Origin: an uncultured bacterium
GTDB lineage: Bacteria > Cyanobacteriota > Vampirovibrionia > Gastranaerophilales > Gastranaerophilaceae
Length of the DNA: 64,000 nt
Assembly: GCA_900553895.1 (NCBI GenBank)
Contig: USFB01000002.1
Location: 61,211-125,210 of the forward strand
Direction of reading: 5' to 3'
A program made the position numbers and the translations under genes. The notes beneath the pieces were generated by a model. The model saw nothing but the letters and a program-made list of their open reading frames with translations. It was not told where the DNA came from and did not search any database. This document shows positions 58,505 through 64,000 of this stretch, piece by piece; position 1 is the stretch's first letter; each line of letters starts with the position of its first letter.

Positions 58505-59554
58505 TTAGTTTTTAAATGGAATTCTCTTTGCTAACTGAGTTGATAAAATTAAGGCTTTTTCTGCGAAAAATAATGGTAAATTTTCTAAATCACCCTGTAT
58601 AGAAACCATCGCATTGTTATATATAAGTTTTTCATCGACACCATCAATAATCAATGTGCTAATTGTATCAATAAATCTATCATATAATTTTTCTACAGAC
58701 AGAGATTTTATCAAGTTTTCATTTTTTACAGGAACAATGCCCCAGTTAATAATTCCACCACCACGCAAGAATGAATTTATCTTATCAGATATTATATTTA
58801 TATTATTTGGATTGTGATATGCGTCAAAGGAAATAATATCAACCCCTGCTTTTATCGGAATCTGCCAATCACATTTTTCAAAAGATTGAATACAAACTTT
58901 TGCTCCGGCTTCTTTAATTTTTTCAATTGTTTTTGCAAGAAAATTAACTATAACATCTTGTGTGATATCTTCATTCTCTCTTTTTAGTTCTCCAATTTTA
59001 TAAAGCAATGGTTCCTCTAATACAACAATTGGTGTTGTATTAGGTGAAAATGATTTTATTTCGTTAATAAACCAGAGTGCCTTCACCGCAACAGCTTCAA
59101 CGAGTAATTTTCTATATAATCTATCAGAGGCGATTTGCTTATTGCCTTCCGTACTCAAAATTTGGGAGGCGGTCAAAGGACCTAATAAATTTATAACTGT
59201 GTATGCAGGTTTCAATCTATTTATAATCAACATATACTTTGGTAAAAAATATGAACAATCGCCAAATGGTTCTAAGTTTTCCAATGTTGGATTATTAAAA
59301 GCCACATCTAATGCATTTATTTCTTGCCTAAAAGTTATCGCATCATCTACCAAAACCGCATTTTTGCCTTGAAATTTTATATTTGGAATGTTTGATAGTG
59401 TTCTAAAAAGTAGATTTTCATCAATATCAACTTTTGGTAATAAAGCTAAATATGGAATTTTTTCATAAAGTTTAACCATCATTTTTGTGGTAGCTGAATC
59501 ATCTTCATATGGCAATGAACCAACCGGCATGCATCTAGGGAATGAATTTTGCAT
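58505..59554 (-). CDS. MetE/UROD-like TIM-barrel protein
   Basis: 349 aa. The start (PRCMPVGSLPYEDDSATTKM) and blocks INLLGPLTASQILSTEG, VVLEEPLLYKIG and AGVDIISFDAYHNPNNINI follow the cobalamin-independent methionine synthase C-terminal/uroporphyrinogen decarboxylase superfamily. The zinc-binding His-x-Cys of MetE is not evident (IQSFEKCDWQ is nearest), so methyl transfer to homocysteine is uncertain. Stand-alone relatives act on corrinoid or other methyl groups. Single gene; ribosome site AAAGAGAGG. Confidence 0.65.
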   Translation of the reverse strand: MQNSFPRCMPVGSLPYEDDSATTKMMVKLYEKIPYLALLPKVDIDENLLFRTLSNIPNIKFQGKNAVLVDDAITFRQEINALDVAFNNPTLENLEPFGDCSYFLPKYMLIINRLKPAYTVINLLGPLTASQILSTEGNKQIASDRLYRKLLVEAVAVKALWFINEIKSFSPNTTPIVVLEEPLLYKIGELKRENEDITQDVIVNFLAKTIEKIKEAGAKVCIQSFEKCDWQIPIKAGVDIISFDAYHNPNNINIISDKINSFLRGGGIINWGIVPVKNENLIKSLSVEKLYDRFIDTISTLIIDGVDEKLIYNNAMVSIQGDLENLPLFFAEKALILSTQLAKRIPFKN

Positions 59555-59572
59555 AAAACCTCTCTTTTATAT

Positions 59573-59607
59573 AAAAAAACGTGCCAACACATAATATCGG
59601 CACGTTT
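59573..59607 (-). terminator. Terminator after rplI
   Basis: AAAACGTGCC and GGCACGTTTT pair around a 13-base loop, with a T-run on the minus strand. Confidence 0.8.
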
Positions 59608-59627
59608 TAGAAATCCTTGATATAAAA

Positions 59628-60122
59628 CTATGCTTCAGTTTCTTCTGTTTCTTCAACAGCTTCTTTAACAACTTCTGAAGCAGTTACTACAACTTTTAAT
59701 TCAGTTCTAACTTTTGAAGTTAATTTAATTAACATTGTGAATTCACCGATTCTATTGATTGGTGCATTCAATGAAACAGTTTTTCTATCAACTTCAATAC
59801 CTGCTTTTTCTTTTAATTCTTCACACAATTTCTTAGTTGTAATTGTACCGAATAATTTACCGCTTTCACCAGCTTTTGCTGATAATTCGATAGAACCAAG
59901 TTTTTCAATTTGTTCAGCTTTAGCTAAAGCTTCTTGGTGTAATTTTTCTTGTTTAGCTTGAAGTCTTGCTAAGTTTTGTTCTCTGTTCTTCAAAGCACCT
60001 TCTGTAGCTATTTCTGCATAATTTTTAGGAATTAGGAAGTTTCTAGCGTAACCATCTTTAACGTTTACTAAATCGCCAGCTTCACCGATGTTTTGAACTT
60101 CTTTTTTCAATATTACTTGCAT
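59628..60122 (-). CDS. rplI: Ribosomal protein L9 with acidic tail
   Basis: 164 aa. The N-terminal domain is canonical (LKKEVQNIGEAGDLVNVKDG, ARNFLIPKNYA), followed by the long helix (LARLQAKQEKLHQEALAKAE) and C-terminal domain (SGKLFGTITTKKL). The last 18 residues (VVKEAVEETEETEA) are an acidic extension beyond the usual 147-150 aa, similar in style to the L32 extension here. Monocistronic; GGAG ribosome site. Confidence 0.96.
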   Translation of the reverse strand: MQVILKKEVQNIGEAGDLVNVKDGYARNFLIPKNYAEIATEGALKNREQNLARLQAKQEKLHQEALAKAEQIEKLGSIELSAKAGESGKLFGTITTKKLCEELKEKAGIEVDRKTVSLNAPINRIGEFTMLIKLTSKVRTELKVVVTASEVVKEAVEETEETEA

Positions 60123-60325
60123 TTCTTTTTCTCCTTTAATAATTATTGGGCTAGTATAAACCTATACTACCTGAAAAAAGATTAAATGTCGAGCCCCCAT
60201 GAGATTTGAGCTTAAAATAAGTTCACAGAATGTAAAGATAGTCACTTGTATTTTTACTATTATTAAAACTTTTTATCCCCATTTAACAATTTGTGGTAAA
60301 ATATCTTAAAAGGAGTTTTAAGAAT

Positions 60326-61309
60326 ATGGCTTTAGAAATGCAACAATCACAAATGGAACTTGATAGAATTTCAGCAATAAAAACAATTGATTCTGAAATT
60401 GATACAATTAATCATTTAAAAGACTCTGTAAAAGCGGAGAATCTTACTAAAGCCTTAGATTTTATGCAAAACTCAAAAGGTCGAATAATTATAACCGGCA
60501 TGGGAAAATCAGGTCATATCGGTCGTAAAATTGCAGCATCATTAGCTTCAACAGGAACTCCGTCATTTTTTGTACACCCTGCAGAAGCAAGCCATGGAGA
60601 TTTGGGCATGATTACTGAAGATGATGTTGTAGTTGCCATATCTAACAGCGGTGAATCAAGAGAGCTTATTGATATTTTAAATTATTGTAAACGTTTTGGC
60701 ATAAAACTTATTGCCGTAACAAAAAATGCGGAAAGTTCTCTCGGTAAAGCTGGTGACGTTGTTTTAGAACTTCCAAATAACGGTGAAGCTTGTCCGCTCG
60801 GACTGGCACCGACGAGTTCAACCACTGCTACACTTGTCCTTGGTGATATTTTAACAGTTGGAATGATTGAAAGAAAAGGTTTTTCAAAAGAAGATTTCAA
60901 TGATAGACATCCGGGAGGAAAGCTTGGTTCTATCTTGAAGCGTGTTTCTGATTTGATGCATACAGGTCAAGAAATGCCTATTTTGGATGAGAATTCAAAC
61001 ATGCAGGCTGTGCTTTTAGAAATGACTTCAAAACGTTTGGGTTGCGTAGGTTTTATAAATCAAACGGGCGATTTAACAGGAATTCTTACGGATGGCGATT
61101 TAAGAAGATGTTTATCTTCAAAAATTTTAGAAGAAAAAGCAATTGATTTGATGACGCGCAATCCAAAAACAGTTTCGCCAAATGCAATGACAGCGGAAGC
61201 TTTAAAAATTATGCATGATAAGAAGATTACAAACCTCTTTGTCTTGGAAGGTAAAAAGCCTGTCGGTGTAATTCATATTCACGATTTGCTTAACAACGGA
61301 GTGGCGTAA
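60326..61309 (+). CDS. kdsD: Arabinose-5-phosphate isomerase
   Basis: 327 aa from ATG 60326 (AAAGGAG upstream). SIS domain with GRIIITGMGKSGHIGRKIAA (about 53-72) and SNSGESRELIDIL, then two CBS domains (about 200-327, with VGFINQTGDLTGILTDGDLR). It converts ribulose-5-phosphate to arabinose-5-phosphate for Kdo, indicating an LPS outer membrane. The CDF transporter gene follows 3 bp later. Confidence 0.94.
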   Translation: MALEMQQSQMELDRISAIKTIDSEIDTINHLKDSVKAENLTKALDFMQNSKGRIIITGMGKSGHIGRKIAASLASTGTPSFFVHPAEASHGDLGMITEDDVVVAISNSGESRELIDILNYCKRFGIKLIAVTKNAESSLGKAGDVVLELPNNGEACPLGLAPTSSTTATLVLGDILTVGMIERKGFSKEDFNDRHPGGKLGSILKRVSDLMHTGQEMPILDENSNMQAVLLEMTSKRLGCVGFINQTGDLTGILTDGDLRRCLSSKILEEKAIDLMTRNPKTVSPNAMTAEALKIMHDKKITNLFVLEGKKPVGVIHIHDLLNNGVA

Positions 61310-61312
61310 TTT

Positions 61313-62206
61313 ATGGATATAAATACCGAAAAGAAATTTGCAGCGGGGCTTTCAATAACCTCAAATGCGTTAGTTATTGCTACTAAAATTATTGCCGGCA
61401 TGGTATCTGGAAGTATCAGTATAATTTCGGAAGCTATTCATTCGCTTTCCGACTTTTTGGCTTCTGTTTTAACATTTTTTGCCGTAACTCGTTCCGCCGA
61501 ACCTGCAGATAAGAGTCACCCATTTGGTCACGGTAAATACGAAGATATGTCAGGTTTTATAGAAGGCGGTTTAATTATTTTTGCAGGCTTTTTTATTATA
61601 TATGAAGCTCTCAGCAAGCTAATAAAAGGTTACACTTTAGAATCGGATTCTATGCTCGGGATTTATGTTATGGCATTTGCCGTTATTGCTAATTTTTTAG
61701 TAAGCAGATATCTTTTTTATGTCGCAAAAAAATCAGACTCGGTATCACTTTTAGCGGATGCCGAACATTTGAGCACTGATATTTTTTCTTCACTGGGTGT
61801 TTTTGTCGGTTTAGTTTTAATAAGAATCACAGGCATTGCGGCATTAGATCCGCTTATTGCATTAATCGTTGCTTTAATTATCTTAAAAGCAGGTTTTTCA
61901 ATTTCAAAAGAAACTTTAAATAATTTACTTGATGGTTCTTTACCTGCAGAAGATATCGCAAAAATTGAAGTAATTCTGAAAAGAAATTCCATTATTAAAG
62001 GATATAAAAATATTAAAGGTAGAAAATCGGGTCAATATAAAGATATAGAATTAACTCTTTTATTTAATCCTGATATGAAAATCAGCTGTGCACATAACGT
62101 TTGTGACCAAATTGAAAATGAAATCAAATCTAATTTAGGACAAGTGAACACTATAATTCACGCAGAACCGTATTTTGTGTCAAAAGGCTCGGATGAGATA
62201 AAATAA
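61313..62206 (+). CDS. Cation diffusion facilitator (CDF) metal transporter
   Basis: 297 aa. Six hydrophobic segments with CDF signatures: SISIISEAIHSLSDFLASVL (helix 2, with Ser/Asp metal ligands), HPFGHGKYEDMSGF, and LLADAEHLSTDIFSSLGVFV (helix 5, HxxxD site). A short cytoplasmic domain follows. It exports divalent metals (Zn, Mn, Fe or similar) in exchange for protons. It follows kdsD with a 3-bp gap, so cotranscribed. Confidence 0.93.
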   Translation: MDINTEKKFAAGLSITSNALVIATKIIAGMVSGSISIISEAIHSLSDFLASVLTFFAVTRSAEPADKSHPFGHGKYEDMSGFIEGGLIIFAGFFIIYEALSKLIKGYTLESDSMLGIYVMAFAVIANFLVSRYLFYVAKKSDSVSLLADAEHLSTDIFSSLGVFVGLVLIRITGIAALDPLIALIVALIILKAGFSISKETLNNLLDGSLPAEDIAKIEVILKRNSIIKGYKNIKGRKSGQYKDIELTLLFNPDMKISCAHNVCDQIENEIKSNLGQVNTIIHAEPYFVSKGSDEIK

Positions 62207-62327
62207 TAAATGTTAATATTTCTTTACAAAACGAATAAAAATACTTGTATTTGTTTGTAAAAAATATATATGCATGATATTATCCTTGTATACAAATCCA
62301 AACAATCACAATTTGAAGGAGATCCCT

Positions 62328-64000
62328 ATGTTAGACTTTTTGTTCAAAAAAGAAACTGTAAATTCTTGTGAAAATTTAAACAGTTTCTATTCTAAGCTTA
62401 AAGAAATGTATTCTTTTGATAGTATTTCAGACGAAAGAAAAGAATATTTAAAGACAACAATGTCAAAATTCGGGTATCTTCCTTATCCGCAAGTTAAAGC
62501 TTTAGAAGAATTATCTGATGCTGAAGTTTTATTTGCGCTTGAATCAAAATGGGAAGCTAACGGAGTTTTCAAAGACGGCAAATTTGAATTTTCAAAATCA
62601 AGCGTTTTAGCAAGAAATAATGTTAAGAATTCAAGCTGGTTACAAAAAGAAGGACACGATATTAAATTAACAAACCTTGCAGGTTTAGGCAAAGATAACA
62701 CTCAAGCAGGTAAATTTATGGATTGGATGCGCCAACTATTGATTTTACCTACCGGAAATTTAGATAATAACGTATTTTCTACAACAATGTATTTAATTCC
62801 GTTCCATCCGCGCGAATTTGGTTGTGCTTATCTTCCGACGGCAAGTTGCGTTAGCCCTAATTTGGAAGACAAAAATATTTTAGAAAAGACCGGTTTGAAT
62901 GTAGATGAACAGGTTAAAACATTTATTCAAATGACACAACTTGCAGGACACCCTGTAATTTATGATATACTTCCACAAACAGGAAGATTTTCAAAAATCG
63001 TTTTAACAACTCCTGATTGTGCACGTTGGTTTGACATTAACGCTTTAATTGAAGAATTATCAAAGAATGTTGATAAAGTAGCACAAGAACTTAAAGATAA
63101 ATATTCTCAAGATGATTTAGCTATTGTAAGCGGTATTTACAAAAAATCTATCAAAGGCGAAAGCTACGGAGATTTGTCTGAACATTATCAAAATATTTTT
63201 AATGAATTAGACGAGCTTTTAAAAGAAACAAAAATTTTCTTATCTAATTCTATGTTAGAAAAAAGTATTCAAGACAGATTGCACAAAAAAGCAAAATCAA
63301 TTATTAATGCTGTTGCAGGCAATAAACACAATAAAAAAATGTCAGAAAATGATATTAAAAATCAAGGTGAAATTATTCAAGCTTTGATTAAAGACGGTAT
63401 GTGGCCTGCTCCTGGTGGTGCTTGGTGCTCTGCAGGAGTTCCAGTATTTGACAAAATGAGCGAAGGCGCATCATATCCAACATTCAAACATTACAAGTTT
63501 GACGGCGAAGACGTAACTCACTTTGCAAACCTTGATTGTCAAACACCTTATTACTTTGCATTCTTGGAAAACGGAGCTTTAAACAAACCGGTAATTGAAT
63601 ATTTTGTTAATTATATGGTTAAACTCCAAACAGAATATAATTTTGACGGATTTAGGGTTGACCATATTGACCACATTGTAGATAAAGTTTCTGAAAATAA
63701 TGGCAGACCAATAAGTTATCGTGCACCGAGAGTTGTGCTTGGAAAAATGAACAGAACCTTAAAAAGTAAAATCCCTTATTTTGGAACTCTTGCAGAATAT
63801 ATGTTGTGGGATGATTTCTTAAAAGAATATCACAAGGATATGAGTTTTGATCTTTTGTGGGGAAATGATATTGTTTCTCAATCCGAAAAAACACCGGAAA
63901 AGATTATGGAAGATAATCAACACCTTACAAATTACAACGTTAATTACAAAAAAGGTGAAAAACTTTCTATTTTAAAAACTTATAATAAAGAAAATAATTT
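62328..64000 (+). CDS. GH13 alpha-amylase-family protein, 3' end outside window
   Basis: ATG 62328 after GAAGGAG. The frame is open to the window end (557 codons), so the protein is partial. A helical 120-residue N-terminal part precedes a GH13-type barrel: MYLIPFHPREFGCAYLP, then FDGFRVDHIDHIVDKVSE (catalytic nucleophile Asp about 446) and YFGTLAEYMLWDDF (acid/base Glu about 488). The enzyme should act on alpha-glucans or related sugars; specificity is not predictable. It follows a 120-bp AT-rich leader. Confidence 0.85.
   Translation, partial: MLDFLFKKETVNSCENLNSFYSKLKEMYSFDSISDERKEYLKTTMSKFGYLPYPQVKALEELSDAEVLFALESKWEANGVFKDGKFEFSKSSVLARNNVKNSSWLQKEGHDIKLTNLAGLGKDNTQAGKFMDWMRQLLILPTGNLDNNVFSTTMYLIPFHPREFGCAYLPTASCVSPNLEDKNILEKTGLNVDEQVKTFIQMTQLAGHPVIYDILPQTGRFSKIVLTTPDCARWFDINALIEELSKNVDKVAQELKDKYSQDDLAIVSGIYKKSIKGESYGDLSEHYQNIFNELDELLKETKIFLSNSMLEKSIQDRLHKKAKSIINAVAGNKHNKKMSENDIKNQGEIIQALIKDGMWPAPGGAWCSAGVPVFDKMSEGASYPTFKHYKFDGEDVTHFANLDCQTPYYFAFLENGALNKPVIEYFVNYMVKLQTEYNFDGFRVDHIDHIVDKVSENNGRPISYRAPRVVLGKMNRTLKSKIPYFGTLAEYMLWDDFLKEYHKDMSFDLLWGNDIVSQSEKTPEKIMEDNQHLTNYNVNYKKGEKLSILKTYNKENN

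Noticed and set aside
62483..63894. Minus-strand open frames at 62483-62701 and 63652-63894
   Set aside because: They are shadows of the GH13 gene on the plus strand, which has a good start signal and conserved catalytic motifs.

Overview
The window is an AT-rich bacterial chromosome segment from an organism with an LPS-type envelope (arabinose-5-phosphate isomerase), a complete type II fatty-acid synthesis cluster, flagellar proteins (FliE, FliF), cyclic-di-GMP signalling (CHASE2-GGDEF and PilZ proteins) and a MEP-pathway gene. Many lineage-specific proteins begin with a short polar N-terminus ending in an F/Y-x-A/G/S motif. I associate that style with Gastranaerophilales/Vampirovibrionia, the non-photosynthetic sister group of Cyanobacteria. 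This assignment is an inference from gene style, not a search.

Layout. 1-3.0 kb (minus strand): KDG kinase (partial) and KDPG aldolase, then fliF and fliE. 3.2-12.3 kb: a small ORF, a CHASE2 diguanylate cyclase, trmFO, an unknown membrane protein, a divergent GT-C/GT2 glycosyltransferase pair and a DUF4145 protein. 12.3-17.5 kb: a complete compact type II-C CRISPR-Cas9 locus (array, tracrRNA, cas2, cas1, cas9). 17.6-29.7 kb: HD hydrolase, hinT-speE, phosphoesterase-ispE, a PLP decarboxylase, three unknown proteins, bioC-bioG, gltX, a DUF115 protein and an exported protein. 29.7-42.6 kb: a large unknown protein, a 42-aa protein under a sigma-28-like promoter, a three-gene split glutamate synthase, PilZ, a degenerate hybrid-cluster-like protein, a PurN-like/PurD-like pair and an M49-like peptidase. 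42.6-43.1 kb: a possible type I toxin-antitoxin locus plus an XRE regulator. 43.3-51.9 kb: the fab cluster (yceD-rpmF-plsX-fabH-fabD-fabG ... acpP-fabF), interrupted by a GIY-YIG mobile unit and two lineage-specific genes. 52-57.3 kb: tsaC, an EF-hand protein, an AAA ATPase, three tRNA genes and an exported HExxH protein. 57.4-64 kb: a FliK-like unknown, a MetE/UROD-like protein, rplI, kdsD, a CDF transporter and a partial GH13 enzyme.

How the parts work together. Carbon metabolism (KDG/KDPG), nitrogen assimilation (split GOGAT), polyamine synthesis (PLP decarboxylase, SpeE), biotin initiation (BioC/BioG feeding the fab pathway) and motility/c-di-GMP genes are interleaved in short operons. 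Most operons end in clear intrinsic terminators. Three near-consensus sigma-28 promoters (before 31753, 45486 and 56281) suggest that unknown small or exported proteins belong to the flagellar regulon.

The most unusual signal is at the three tRNA genes (Gly-TCC, Leu-TAA, CAT). Each is preceded by a 112-123 bp structured unit. The unit starts with a direct copy of that tRNA's own 5' end and ends with an inverted (antisense) copy of its 5' half. The Leu and CAT units also share a hairpin that shows compensatory base change. A second notable locus is a 24-codon hydrophobic ORF with a perfect Shine-Dalgarno sequence, overlapped by a three-hairpin antisense RNA (42.57-42.83 kb).
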